Source of the DNA: a virus
Strand: one strand, 5' to 3'
Virus record (IMG/VR): IMGVR_UViG_3300034073_003340
Location: 186,001-250,000 of that record
DNA length: 64,000 nucleotides
Shown here: positions 46,252 to 53,266 of the stretch, piece by piece
How the letters are laid out: every line of letters begins with the position of its first letter
Numbering within the stretch: the stretch's first letter is position 1
The notes under the pieces: generated by a model
Seen by the model: only the letters and a program-made list of their open reading frames with translations
Databases searched by the model: none
Told to the model about the DNA's origin: nothing
Made by a program: the position numbers and the translations under genes

Positions 46252-46619
46252 CTAGTTTTAGGAGAATTCAGGTGATTGAGGATATCCTCAATGCTGACTT
46301 TGCCAATAGATCTTGGCGTGATAACAGTCGGCTGATCAGCTGATTTTTCAATCCAAGCTTCGCGACCATCGGCAGTCTCGAGGTTATCTCCAAGATCGCG
46401 ACAGTTTTTCTCGGCCTCAACTTGCCATTCTGCCACTTGTTCCAGGGTAAAAGAGTCCATATAACGCTGCGATGACTCCGAGACTCCAGGACAGTTGATC
46501 TTGCCGTCTTTGACCTGGATCCTGAACATTACCCCTTCGAGTCGACGATCGCCAAATGAATAACCATCGAGCAAAGCTTCTTCAACCGGACCGTCTTCGG
46601 TCATGATATTGATCGTCAT
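46248..46619 (-). CDS. Acidic hypothetical protein
   Basis: 123 aa. N-terminal strands (MTINIMTEDGPVEEALLDGY), then an acidic helix (QVEAEKNCRDLGDNLETADG). Overlaps the upstream stop (ATGA). Function unknown. Confidence 0.75.
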   Translation of the reverse strand: MTINIMTEDGPVEEALLDGYSFGDRRLEGVMFRIQVKDGKINCPGVSESSQRYMDSFTLEQVAEWQVEAEKNCRDLGDNLETADGREAWIEKSADQPTVITPRSIGKVSIEDILNHLNSPKTS

Positions 46620-46951
46620 CCTACAACTCCAAAACTGATAGAGCGTTTTCTACTAAGAGCATGTATGCCTGATGCGGTCAAGCAATAATTGGCTCCAGTG
46701 AACTTCATATAACCCCGATCAGCTAGGCTTTTACAGATAAAACGTTCAGGGTCATTGGACGGAATAAAGGAGTTCTGTGTGGCTGATTTCTTCTTTAGAA
46801 GGCCAAGGGTGAGTTCACAAATCTCTTGTTCCAGCTTGGTAAGAGGTAATCTCCTAGACTTCCTTTTCGAGGAGGTCTTTGGACGGTCGTCGATGACCTT
46901 GAATATTTTACTACCAGCTTGTTGATTTTGTGATCTGCACCACTCGATCAT
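46616..46951 (-). CDS. Possible winged-helix protein
   Basis: About 111 aa from ATG 46951; the true start is uncertain because no ribosome-binding site is seen and the frame stays open to 47119. PLTKLEQEICELTLGLLKKK, later ADRGYMKFTGANYCLTASGI, looks like a winged helix with a terminal wing, similar in outline to the protein at 47273-47509. Possible DNA binding. Confidence 0.62.
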   Translation of the reverse strand: MIEWCRSQNQQAGSKIFKVIDDRPKTSSKRKSRRLPLTKLEQEICELTLGLLKKKSATQNSFIPSNDPERFICKSLADRGYMKFTGANYCLTASGIHALSRKRSISFGVVG

Positions 46952-47000
46952 TTGGGTTTTGGTATGACAACCATGCCCAATTATTGGCGACCATTTGCCG

Positions 47001-47276
47001 TTAATGAGACGCCCGATGCTTGGACTCAAGGTCTGCGATGAGGTCGAGTCCTTCGAGCAGCCAAACGAGGGTGAGCTCTTCATCTCCCCGATGGGCATAC
47101 TGGTGCTCATAAAATACATCCTCGATCGGATAGAACGAAAGGTTTTCGTTCAAGAAGTTTCTCACGGCGACCGGTAGCTGATCGAACGCATCCATGTCAA
47201 CCTTGCGACCATCCTGCCAGAGGAAATCTGTGCCGGTCTGAAGAGCGGGCGCATCAATGCTCATCATTTTGATCAT
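47001..47276 (-). CDS. Hypothetical protein
   Basis: 91 aa from ATG 47276 (ATGA overlap). Acidic and helical (DMDAFDQLPVAVRNFLNENL). Function unknown; middle gene of a coupled group 46248-47679. Confidence 0.73.
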   Translation of the reverse strand: MIKMMSIDAPALQTGTDFLWQDGRKVDMDAFDQLPVAVRNFLNENLSFYPIEDVFYEHQYAHRGDEELTLVWLLEGLDLIADLESKHRASH

Positions 47277-47509
47277 CGAAACGTGAATTCCCCGATCTGT
47301 TGCTTGAGCTGCTGGATACCCTGGGTGGTCAACTTCCACCCATTGCCGACGGTTTCCGCGTGACCCTTTTCCTGTAAGGAGAGAATCAAAGGACGATCTC
47401 GGAGAAAACGGCGCTCCCAGTAGTTTTTGGGAGCCGTGAAACGGCTCCCACTCAACCCGATGATGCGGCGAGCCAGCTTGACCTCAGGCCCAGTCATCGT
47501 CCGGTTCAT
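47273..47509 (-). CDS. Small winged-helix-like protein
   Basis: 78 aa. DRPLILSLQEKGHAETVGNG followed by WKLTTQGIQQLKQQI fits helix-wing-helix DNA-binding modules. The start overlaps the upstream stop. It may be a regulator. Confidence 0.68.
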   Translation of the reverse strand: MNRTMTGPEVKLARRIIGLSGSRFTAPKNYWERRFLRDRPLILSLQEKGHAETVGNGWKLTTQGIQQLKQQIGEFTFR

Positions 47510-47679
47510 GCGCGGTCTCCGCGCAGGTCACTGGCGTTGATTCCACTGCCATAGCGGACACGCATCGCCCAGTTGCCGACCTGCTTGAAGAAGCTGATGT
47601 TGTGATTGAGGGCATGGCGCAGCTTGCGACGATCCAAAGATCGTGCTCGACGCTTGCTGCCAGAACGCTTGTTTGCCAA
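47506..47679 (-). CDS. Small basic protein
   Basis: 57 aa from TTG 47679, which has GGAG at the usual distance; ATG 47694 would place that site inside the gene. Basic N-terminus (NKRSGSKRRARSLDRRKLRH). It heads the coupled group 46248-47679. Possibly nucleic-acid binding. Confidence 0.66.
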   Translation of the reverse strand: MANKRSGSKRRARSLDRRKLRHALNHNISFFKQVGNWAMRVRYGSGINASDLRGDRA

Positions 47680-47708
47680 AGATGTTCTCCTCATCTGCCT
47701 ATATTCTG

Positions 47709-47736
47709 GTGATAACATGGATAACCAGAATGTCAA
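47709..47736 (-). promoter_or_regulatory. TTGAC-N16 promoter
   Basis: -35 TTGACA, 16-bp spacer, -10 TATCAC; drives the group starting at 47679. Confidence 0.68.
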
Positions 47737-47742
47737 TCAGAT

Positions 47743-47925
47743 TCAAACAAACAAGGCAAACCCTGCTAGAATCACGCTGACGATGAGAAGTCCCAGAGAA
47801 ACACGACCCCAGAAGGTTTCCTCGGCATACCCTGAAAAGGGCATATGGCCACTGGCATAGTCAGCTGCTATATATCCACCGATCAAAGCAATGAGTGCTA
47901 GTGCGGCGAAAACTCCGGAGCTCAC
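47743..47925 (-). CDS. Small two-helix membrane protein
   Basis: 60 aa with two membrane segments (VFAALALIALIGGYIAADYA and VSLGLLIVSVILAGFALFV) joined by an acidic loop. Start overlaps the upstream stop. Function unknown. Confidence 0.75.
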   Translation of the reverse strand: MSSGVFAALALIALIGGYIAADYASGHMPFSGYAEETFWGRVSLGLLIVSVILAGFALFV

Positions 47926-48434
47926 TGGGTCTCTCCCAGGGTCTGATCGATCTTAGCTAGTCGGTTCTTCAGGGACTCATAATCAGCCCTTGTGGGCCGC
48001 CACTGGGTATCCGCGAGCTTACGACTGGCCAGATACGCACCGTCAGCGGCGAGAATCTGAGCATCAACTGTTTTGTGCTTGGTGATTAGCTTGACGATCA
48101 GTTCACGCAATTGCGCAATGGTGCGCAACTTGATGGCTTTGCCCAGCCAGGCTTTGGCCTTGGTCTCAGCGGCTTCCCAGTCGGCAATTTCAGCGTCCAG
48201 CTGCTCATCAAAAGGCAGTTGGGTCGGGAAACCGTCAACTGTCTTGCTGACGTAGAATGGTTCAGTGTGGTGCCGGGTTGCGATAACCTTGACCGCGCCC
48301 TTTGATGCTCGATCAAGCTGCTCAGCCACCTCGCTGTTGGCCGACCTCACATAGTGATTCAAATGACCCAGCCAGGAAATGTCTGAGGGGTTGAACGCGT
48401 CATGTGAGATACTCACTATGGTATGATACCCCAT
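47922..48434 (-). CDS. Hypothetical protein
   Basis: 170 aa from ATG 48434 (MGYHTIVSISHDAFNPSD), GGAGG upstream. A beta N-terminus with two His-containing segments, then long helices (ADWEAAETKAKAWLGKAIKL). Function unknown. Confidence 0.76.
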   Translation of the reverse strand: MGYHTIVSISHDAFNPSDISWLGHLNHYVRSANSEVAEQLDRASKGAVKVIATRHHTEPFYVSKTVDGFPTQLPFDEQLDAEIADWEAAETKAKAWLGKAIKLRTIAQLRELIVKLITKHKTVDAQILAADGAYLASRKLADTQWRPTRADYESLKNRLAKIDQTLGETQ

Positions 48435-48438
48435 GGAA

Positions 48439-48591
48439 TCAAAATCCTCCATCCATAAAGCTGTCAACAAGATCAGCTTCCAGTATAAAGTACAGGGTGT
48501 CTGTATCGATGCCAAACTTCTCGCAGGTCTTGGCTTCTGCTTCATCATCGTCGCAGAGTGAGAGATAAAACTTGACGATTTCTTCTTCCAT
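48439..48591 (-). CDS. Very small acidic gene
   Basis: 50 aa: MEEEIVKFYLSLCDDDEAEA to VDSFMDGGF. Its ATG overlaps the upstream stop (TAATG) and it ends 4 bases before the next start, supplying its GGAGG. Function unknown. Confidence 0.63.
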   Translation of the reverse strand: MEEEIVKFYLSLCDDDEAEAKTCEKFGIDTDTLYFILEADLVDSFMDGGF

Positions 48592-48827
48592 TAGAAGTCC
48601 TCCAAGTCCGAGGGTTTCAGGACGATTTCCAGGGCCTGGTGACCTACCATACTATCCCTGAATTCGACGATGAGATTTTCCTTGTCATCGTCCATGTAGA
48701 TTGAGCAGGGATAGCGACTCCAGCCGACCCTTGCCTTGAGATCCAAAGTGGCCCAGGCAGCGTCACCGGCCTTCTTTTCGAGGGCCGCATACTGGTCGAT
48801 CAGATCACTTACTGCCGAGATATCCAT
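48591..48827 (-). CDS. Hypothetical protein
   Basis: 78 aa from ATG 48827 (AAGGAGAGAACTTC upstream). Helix (LIDQYAALEKKAGDAAWATL) then strands (IYMDDDKENLIVEFRD). Function unknown. Confidence 0.74.
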   Translation of the reverse strand: MDISAVSDLIDQYAALEKKAGDAAWATLDLKARVGWSRYPCSIYMDDDKENLIVEFRDSMVGHQALEIVLKPSDLEDF

Positions 48828-48853
48828 GAAGTTCTCTCCTTGCTTACTCACCA

Positions 48854-48881
48854 ACTTTAGCACGAGCTAGCTGAATGTCAA
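48854..48881 (-). promoter_or_regulatory. TTGAC-N16 promoter
   Basis: -35 TTGACA, 16-bp spacer, -10 TAAAGT; drives the unit at 48827. The palindrome is degenerate here. Confidence 0.64.
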
Positions 48882-48893
48882 CCAAATTGACAA

Positions 48894-49397
48894 TCAGTCA
48901 TACCACTCCATGCGACGCTTGTGTGACTTCTCGAGGCTGAAATCATGATTGCGATTGGCGAATGTTGCGAGGTCGAGTCGATGCGTCTTGCTGCCGAACT
49001 GGGGCTTGATGGTCACGGTCTTGTCCGTGATGCGCTCGATGGCCCCCAGGTAGTCGAAGTTGAAGGAGTCGTAGATCGCAGTATCACCCTCGGTGAACTT
49101 GATATCAACGTCCTTGTAATTGCCATACCGACCGGTCAGGTGGATAGTGGTCTTGCCCTCGTCGTTCTTACCTATGCGGTAGAACATGCCGGTAGGCTCA
49201 CCGCCGTAGGTGTGACCGCGCTGGACCCGAGTCTTGCTCAAAATGGGCAGAGGGGCTTCATAACCCACAAAGTCCTTGATCAGCGCGAGGGCGTTGTCGA
49301 ACTGGTTGGAGTCAGGGTGGAGACGGATGCCGCCGTCCATATTGAACTCGATCTTCTCGAGAACCTGGATTGCTTGTTCGATCGTGAGAATCTGCAT
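48894..49397 (-). CDS. Hypothetical protein
   Basis: 167 aa. Helical first third (TIEQAIQVLEKIEF), then a beta-rich part (DTAIYDSFNFDYLGAIERIT) and a basic end (KSHKRRMEWYD). CAGGAGACGTT precedes the ATG. No family recognised. Confidence 0.78.
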   Translation of the reverse strand: MQILTIEQAIQVLEKIEFNMDGGIRLHPDSNQFDNALALIKDFVGYEAPLPILSKTRVQRGHTYGGEPTGMFYRIGKNDEGKTTIHLTGRYGNYKDVDIKFTEGDTAIYDSFNFDYLGAIERITDKTVTIKPQFGSKTHRLDLATFANRNHDFSLEKSHKRRMEWYD

Positions 49398-49425
49398 AAC
49401 GTCTCCTGTTTCTGCCTATACACCA

Positions 49426-49453
49426 GTTCTAGCAGAAACTGGAGAAGTGTCAA
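49426..49453 (-). promoter_or_regulatory. TTGAC-N16 promoter
   Basis: -35 TTGACA, 16-bp spacer, -10 TAGAAC; drives the gene at 49397. Confidence 0.72.
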
Positions 49454-49623
49454 CCAGATTTTTGACGCCAGGCGAGTTCTCGACCAAATGCCAAACCCGC
49501 GTATGCGCTGGCAACAATGATTCCAAGACCACCGGGAATAATACCTATGTAGACCATCAAGGTAATGATGGCGACGCCGATCAACGCCAACTTATAACTG
49601 AAAATAACGTGATCTATGGCCAT
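49450..49623 (-). CDS. Small two-helix membrane protein
   Basis: 57 aa: MAIDHVIFSYKLALIGVAII, a second segment (GGLGIIVASAYAGLAFG), and a short basic end (ELAWRQKSG). It starts 7 bases after the upstream stop. Its stop lies in the promoter of the next gene. Function unknown. Confidence 0.66.
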   Translation of the reverse strand: MAIDHVIFSYKLALIGVAIITLMVYIGIIPGGLGIIVASAYAGLAFGRELAWRQKSG

Positions 49624-49630
49624 CGCACCA

Positions 49631-49936
49631 TCACTCCATGTCGTCTTCGTATTTCTTTAGCATTTCGGTATACCGGTCAACAGTTGATTGATCGCCGTCT
49701 TTCTGAGCTCTGGCAAGAGAGCCCTTGATCTTATCAACCATGGCCGGATAGGAAAAAACCGTTATAACCGATCCATGTTCCTTGGCATGGAAACGACCCT
49801 TGCCATAGGTGACATCAAAGGATTTCTGGACCATATCAACCGTAAGGGCCCCTCCTCCTCCAGTTATCGTGTGATTGGTATGGTCGGAGTTACCGATGCC
49901 GGCGAGCCAGTTGTCTTCGCGTTTCCAGAGTCCCAT
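49631..49936 (-). CDS. Hypothetical protein
   Basis: 101 aa. A Gly/His/Thr-rich strand region (NSDHTNHTITGGGGALTVDM) then a basic helix. The N-terminal half resembles a small PH-like or SHOCT-linked fold, weakly. Strong AAGGAGGTTCAT before the ATG. Confidence 0.75.
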   Translation of the reverse strand: MGLWKREDNWLAGIGNSDHTNHTITGGGGALTVDMVQKSFDVTYGKGRFHAKEHGSVITVFSYPAMVDKIKGSLARAQKDGDQSTVDRYTEMLKKYEDDME

Positions 49937-49946
49937 ATGAACCTCC

Positions 49947-50384
49947 TTAGCGACGCTTGCCGCCGAGGAAGCTCTTCAGCTCGCTCATGAATACTGCGGG
50001 CGCAGCCGAAGGGTCCTTTTCGAGGGCTTCCTTGACCTTGCGTCCAAAATGGTCTGCCTCGGCCTGGATCCCATCCAGATACATCTTGCGCTCGAATGCC
50101 TTGGTTTCCTCGCTCATTGCTTCAGCGGGAATGGGCTTGTTGCCGACCGTCACATAGCGAGTGCGCTTGCCGTGCGGGACGATCTTCAGGAAACCAAAAT
50201 ACGCTGCCGCTTCGATCCGGCGGACCGCGTTGGGATTGCCAGTGCCGCTGGTGCCCCAGATTGCCGTGGTGGCTTCGGTCATGGTGATCTGGGTCTTGCC
50301 GCGAATAGCCATGTAGTTTTCAACACTAGCAGCGATTTCAGCTGCCTTCTGTGCTGCTTCCGACATTTCGTTCCAGTTTGCCAT
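49947..50384 (-). CDS. Possible winged-helix regulatory protein
   Basis: 145 aa. ITMTEATTAIWGTSGTGNPN followed by AVRRIEAAAYFGFLKIV and KRTRYVTVG reads like a helix-turn-helix with a beta wing, then a helical tail. Possible DNA-binding regulator; evidence is by eye only. Confidence 0.72.
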   Translation of the reverse strand: MANWNEMSEAAQKAAEIAASVENYMAIRGKTQITMTEATTAIWGTSGTGNPNAVRRIEAAAYFGFLKIVPHGKRTRYVTVGNKPIPAEAMSEETKAFERKMYLDGIQAEADHFGRKVKEALEKDPSAAPAVFMSELKSFLGGKRR

Positions 50385-50417
50385 GTTTCGATCTCCTGTC
50401 TGTGTGCCTATGTTCTG

Positions 50418-50445
50418 GTTCTACACTCTGGTGAGGAGAAGTCAA
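50418..50445 (-). promoter_or_regulatory. TTGAC-N16 promoter
   Basis: -35 TTGACT, 16-bp spacer, -10 TAGAAC; drives the gene at 50384. Confidence 0.7.
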
Positions 50446-50891
50446 CCAGAAATCTGCGTAATGAGGTCCTCGAGCGAGATACGCTCGACCATTACCGCAT
50501 GTTCTTTGTGGTAGAGAACCTGTGCTTCGCCCTTGCGGACTTTGTGGTGAGGGACTTTGTAGATGACCAGCGACATGCTGTCCTTGTGATGCTTTGCGAG
50601 TTTATTCATTTTCGCAATGCCTTCAGCGGGAAACCACTTCTCTAGCTGTTCCAGAGATTCAAAAGCGCAAAGCCAGTTGCGACGATCGCCGCTGGGCCAC
50701 TTCCGCATTTCCTTGACGGTGAGATGAAAGCCACCCCAAAAATGTTGAAGCTTGGGATCATACTCAGGGCTAGGATGGTATTCTTTCAGAACAGCCTGGT
50801 CTTCAGCCAATGCTTGACGCGAGCATTTGGTTCCAAATCCGCGAGAATAGCAACCCTCACCTTCTTCGTTCTCTAGCCGGTATATGAGCAT
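50442..50891 (-). CDS. Hypothetical protein
   Basis: 149 aa from ATG 50891 (GGGAGACAGTC upstream): MLIYRLENEEGEGCYSRGFG. HFWGGFHLTVKEMRKW and WLCAFESLEQLEKWFP follow. The layout recalls phage proteins that modify or mimic small host factors, but no family is certain. Confidence 0.76.
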   Translation of the reverse strand: MLIYRLENEEGEGCYSRGFGTKCSRQALAEDQAVLKEYHPSPEYDPKLQHFWGGFHLTVKEMRKWPSGDRRNWLCAFESLEQLEKWFPAEGIAKMNKLAKHHKDSMSLVIYKVPHHKVRKGEAQVLYHKEHAVMVERISLEDLITQISG

Positions 50892-50907
50892 GACTGTCTC
50901 CCTGGTT

Positions 50908-50938
50908 ACCAATTCTGCTACTTTGTAGCAGAATTGGT
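50908..50938. repeat. Promoter-associated inverted repeat, different sequence
   Basis: 14-bp perfect arms ACCAATTCTGCTAC / GTAGCAGAATTGGT with loop TTT, overlapping the promoter at 50922-50949. Confidence 0.8.
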
Positions 50939-50949
50939 AGAGGAATCAA
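50922..50949 (-). promoter_or_regulatory. TTGAT-N16 promoter
   Basis: -35 TTGATT, 16-bp spacer, -10 TACAAA; drives the gene at 50891. Variant of the usual element. Confidence 0.63.
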
Positions 50950-50955
50950 CCAGTT

Positions 50956-51240
50956 TTATGACCGGTGGATCATCTTGGTGAGAGCAATTGCCTCATCCAG
51001 GGTCTTGACCGAGCCAGGTTCCCAGCCCTCGATGTTACCACTGGTAAGGACCAGCTGGTCCTTACCAGTGAAGTTGATGCGAACGACAGGAGCAGTCCAC
51101 TCATAAATTTCGACCTGGCGAGCATCACCGGCCTGCTCGAAAAATGAGCGAATCATAAACCTCAGAGCAGCCGGAACAGTCTTGAACAACCGGTCGGAAG
51201 GATTGCCGTAAGGGCTAGTCGGGATAGCGATAATCAACAT
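50956..51240 (-). CDS. Hypothetical protein
   Basis: 94 aa from ATG 51240. MLIIAIPTSPYGNPSDRLFK, helix AALRFMIRSFFEQAGDA, strands and a final helix. CAGGAGATCGAACCC precedes the ATG. Function unknown. Confidence 0.75.
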   Translation of the reverse strand: MLIIAIPTSPYGNPSDRLFKTVPAALRFMIRSFFEQAGDARQVEIYEWTAPVVRINFTGKDQLVLTSGNIEGWEPGSVKTLDEAIALTKMIHRS

Positions 51241-51262
51241 GGGTTCGATCTCCTGTGTCTGC

Positions 51263-51296
51263 CTACTCACCTGTTTTAACAGAAACAGGTGAGTAG
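51263..51296. repeat. Promoter-associated inverted repeat
   Basis: 14-bp perfect arms CTACTCACCTGTTT / AAACAGGTGAGTAG with a 6-base loop, overlapping the promoter at 51273-51300. Confidence 0.8.
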
Positions 51297-51300
51297 TCAA
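51273..51300 (-). promoter_or_regulatory. TTGAC-N16 promoter
   Basis: -35 TTGACT, 16-bp spacer, -10 TAAAAC; drives the gene at 51240. Confidence 0.7.
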
Positions 51301-51308
51301 CCAGAAAA

Positions 51309-51647
51309 TCAGTTTACCGTGCTGAAAGCTGCCCGCTGGCTACCGAGTTCATTTTCCATGAAACGGATGATATGACGGGTCGCCGTTTCAAACTGGTGCT
51401 GATTGGCATATGGGCCCATCACAACAGTGATATCAAAGCGATCTTTCTGAACGTCGTTCCGCTCGACCGAACTGCCCTGGACCTTGTCACCAAAGCGTTC
51501 ACGTGTTAGTTCTTCAATCGCTTGCCGAACTTGCTCTTCAGAGCCTTCGGGGATATTCCCCACCATCATCATGATCTGGTCTTCGTGACCTGAAAGAAAG
51601 AACACCGGGGCATTTTTGTCTTTCATTTCCAGATAGCCGCGATTCAT
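51309..51647 (-). CDS. Hypothetical protein
   Basis: 112 aa. Two strand-helix halves (DQIMMMVGNIPEGSEEQVRQ, DITVVMGPYANQHQFETATR) suggest a ferredoxin-like fold. AAAAGGAGGTTAT precedes the ATG. Function unknown. Confidence 0.76.
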   Translation of the reverse strand: MNRGYLEMKDKNAPVFFLSGHEDQIMMMVGNIPEGSEEQVRQAIEELTRERFGDKVQGSSVERNDVQKDRFDITVVMGPYANQHQFETATRHIIRFMENELGSQRAAFSTVN

Positions 51648-51674
51648 ATAACCTCCTTTTGTTGTTGTTTTTCG

Positions 51675-51702
51675 AATCTACAATAATTGGTGAATATGTC
51701 AA
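51675..51702 (-). promoter_or_regulatory. TTGAC-N16 promoter
   Basis: -35 TTGACA, 16-bp spacer, -10 TAGATT; drives the gene at 51647. Confidence 0.66.
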
Positions 51703-51714
51703 CCAGTTTATTGA

Positions 51715-52110
51715 TTACACCACTTCGCAACGACCAGAAAGTTCAAGGCCGCGTATCGCGTCTGCCGGAATCAAACCCTGCTCAGCTGCCGCTTCGAGAA
51801 TGATGCGATCCATGATCGGCTCGATCACCCGATGAATGCCATCCCAGTTGGTCGTGAGAAAACGACCGCGGCCCGTTCGAAAAGCGCCAACGCTGATGTT
51901 GAAGATTCTGCGAATCAGAGGACCACGGTTACCACCGCCGTTGTTGAAGATGTCGTAGTAGGCGTTGGATGCCTGGCGGAACTTCTCGAGCTTGCGATTG
52001 CGCCCACGCGGTGATTCAACCGCGCCTTCAAACGGGATCATGAGCTGAAGTTGATCAGAAAGACCCTGGTGAGCGCCGGTGTTACCCCAATAAGTCTTCA
52101 TCTTTTCCAT
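51715..52110 (-). CDS. Hypothetical protein
   Basis: 131 aa. GRNRKLEKFRQASNAYYDIF and RTGRGRFLTTNWDGIHRVIE give a basic middle; helical C-terminus. GGGGATCGAAC precedes the ATG. Function unknown. Confidence 0.76.
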   Translation of the reverse strand: MEKMKTYWGNTGAHQGLSDQLQLMIPFEGAVESPRGRNRKLEKFRQASNAYYDIFNNGGGNRGPLIRRIFNISVGAFRTGRGRFLTTNWDGIHRVIEPIMDRIILEAAAEQGLIPADAIRGLELSGRCEVV

Positions 52111-52132
52111 GTTCGATCCCCTTTGTCTGCTT

Positions 52133-52161
52133 ATTCACCAGTTCTAGCAGAACTGGTGAAT
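52133..52161. repeat. Promoter-associated inverted repeat
   Basis: 13-bp perfect arms ATTCACCAGTTCT / AGAACTGGTGAAT with loop AGC, overlapping the promoter at 52141-52168. Confidence 0.8.
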
Positions 52162-52168
52162 TCGTCAA
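52141..52168 (-). promoter_or_regulatory. TTGAC-N16 promoter
   Basis: -35 TTGACG, 16-bp spacer, -10 TAGAAC; drives the gene at 52110. Confidence 0.7.
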
Positions 52169-52174
52169 CCATTT

Positions 52175-52510
52175 TTACCAGAGATGCCGGTCTGAACCGG
52201 CTGATATTGATTTAGCGTTCCATGCCATTCTACGACCTGATTCAGCAATATATTGGGTTTCAAACCCCTCTCCGGGAGAGGTTCCACCGGCCTCTATGTA
52301 ATTAAGGTGAAACGAGCCCAGGCTTTGACAGGCAACCGAGGTATCATATTTGAGAGAATGGTCTCGAACATCAAGTAGACAGGAGGTAGCTGCGGATTCA
52401 AAGGCGCGAGCAGCGTCTTTCAGTTCTATTGAATCTTGAATCGTGATAGCAAAGTAACCACCGGCGATTGAGCATACCAACATTCCTAAAACAATTGTAA
52501 GTTTTCTCAT
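52175..52510 (-). CDS. Exported or membrane-anchored hypothetical protein
   Basis: 111 aa. N-terminal hydrophobic segment after RK (LTIVLGMLVCSIAGGYFAI) is a signal or anchor; the rest has two Cys (SCLLDV, VACQSL) that may pair outside the cytoplasm. CAGGAGACCAAAA precedes the ATG. Function unknown. Confidence 0.76.
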   Translation of the reverse strand: MRKLTIVLGMLVCSIAGGYFAITIQDSIELKDAARAFESAATSCLLDVRDHSLKYDTSVACQSLGSFHLNYIEAGGTSPGEGFETQYIAESGRRMAWNAKSISAGSDRHLW

Positions 52511-52544
52511 TTTTGGTCTCCTGGCGGTATCTGCTTATTCACCA

Positions 52545-52572
52545 GTTCTAGCAGAAATAGGAGACCTGTCAA
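52545..52572 (-). promoter_or_regulatory. TTGAC-N16 promoter
   Basis: -35 TTGACA, 16-bp spacer, -10 TAGAAC; drives the gene at 52510. Confidence 0.7.
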
Positions 52573-52579
52573 CCAGCTT

Positions 52580-52801
52580 TTAATCCCGACGACGATCAAT
52601 CACACCGTCAACCATCTTGGTAGCATAATGGACAGGACGCTCGTAGATACCCTGCTCGTCCCTGTAGACGCTGATGAACCTACCCTGGCTAGCCAGAGAC
52701 ACCGTCTCACCATAGCTGATGTTGACGCCCAGGGGCCAATGGGCAACAAGGTCCTCGGCTTCCAAGGCATCGTTAAGTGTAGGAAAGCGGTTGTTCTTCA
52801 T
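52580..52801 (-). CDS. Hypothetical protein
   Basis: 73 aa from ATG 52801: MKNNRFPTLNDALEAEDLVA, then a small beta part ending GVIDRRRD. It starts 1 base after the stop of the upstream small gene. Function unknown. Confidence 0.7.
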   Translation of the reverse strand: MKNNRFPTLNDALEAEDLVAHWPLGVNISYGETVSLASQGRFISVYRDEQGIYERPVHYATKMVDGVIDRRRD

Positions 52802-52802
52802 G

Positions 52803-52973
52803 TCAGTATCCCGTGTTGACGCCAGCGCGAAAGCCCGCCTGATAGGCACGTTCTAGAGCCTCCTTAACGTCCCAGACGCTGAGCTCCTTGAAGTCTAGAC
52901 TGTCGCTGTTGCGTGTCTCGAGAGTCTCCAGATCCAAAACGTCCTGGGCGATTTCATTGAGTTCCTCGTCCAT
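52803..52973 (-). CDS. Very small acidic gene
   Basis: 56 aa: MDEELNEIAQDVLDLETLET to AGVNTGY; helical and acidic. Its ATG overlaps the upstream stop (TAATG). EALERAYQAGFRAG near the end recalls short adaptor-like helices. Function unknown. Confidence 0.65.
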   Translation of the reverse strand: MDEELNEIAQDVLDLETLETRNSDSLDFKELSVWDVKEALERAYQAGFRAGVNTGY

Positions 52974-53203
52974 TAGTAGGGCACCTTGTCACAATTTGCG
53001 AGGGGAGCGCAAAAGGGTTCTCCGTCGTCGCCGAGACCATAAACGATTCCGTCCACTACGGCTTCGACCACCACCGTCTCGACCAGACCTCGAGCATATT
53101 CCATGAGGATCATGTCGCCCTCGTTGATGTCGGAAGGGTTGACTGCCGGGGCAACAGATCCAAAACCCAGCTTTGCCAAAATACGCTCCACAAAGTTCTT
53201 CAT
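52973..53203 (-). CDS. Hypothetical protein
   Basis: 76 aa. Short basic N-terminal helix, then a beta-rich part (GDMILMEYARGLVETVVVEA, LGDDGEPF) that looks like a small barrel. GAGGAGATAGCAG precedes the ATG. First gene of a three-gene unit. Confidence 0.74.
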   Translation of the reverse strand: MKNFVERILAKLGFGSVAPAVNPSDINEGDMILMEYARGLVETVVVEAVVDGIVYGLGDDGEPFCAPLANCDKVPY

Positions 53204-53232
53204 CTGCTATCTCCTCGTCTGCCTATAAACTG

Positions 53233-53260
53233 GTGATAGCACCATAGACCAAAGAGTCAA
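53233..53260 (-). promoter_or_regulatory. TTGAC-N16 promoter
   Basis: -35 TTGACT, 16-bp spacer, -10 TATCAC; drives the unit at 53203. Confidence 0.68.
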
Positions 53261-53266
53261 CCAGTT

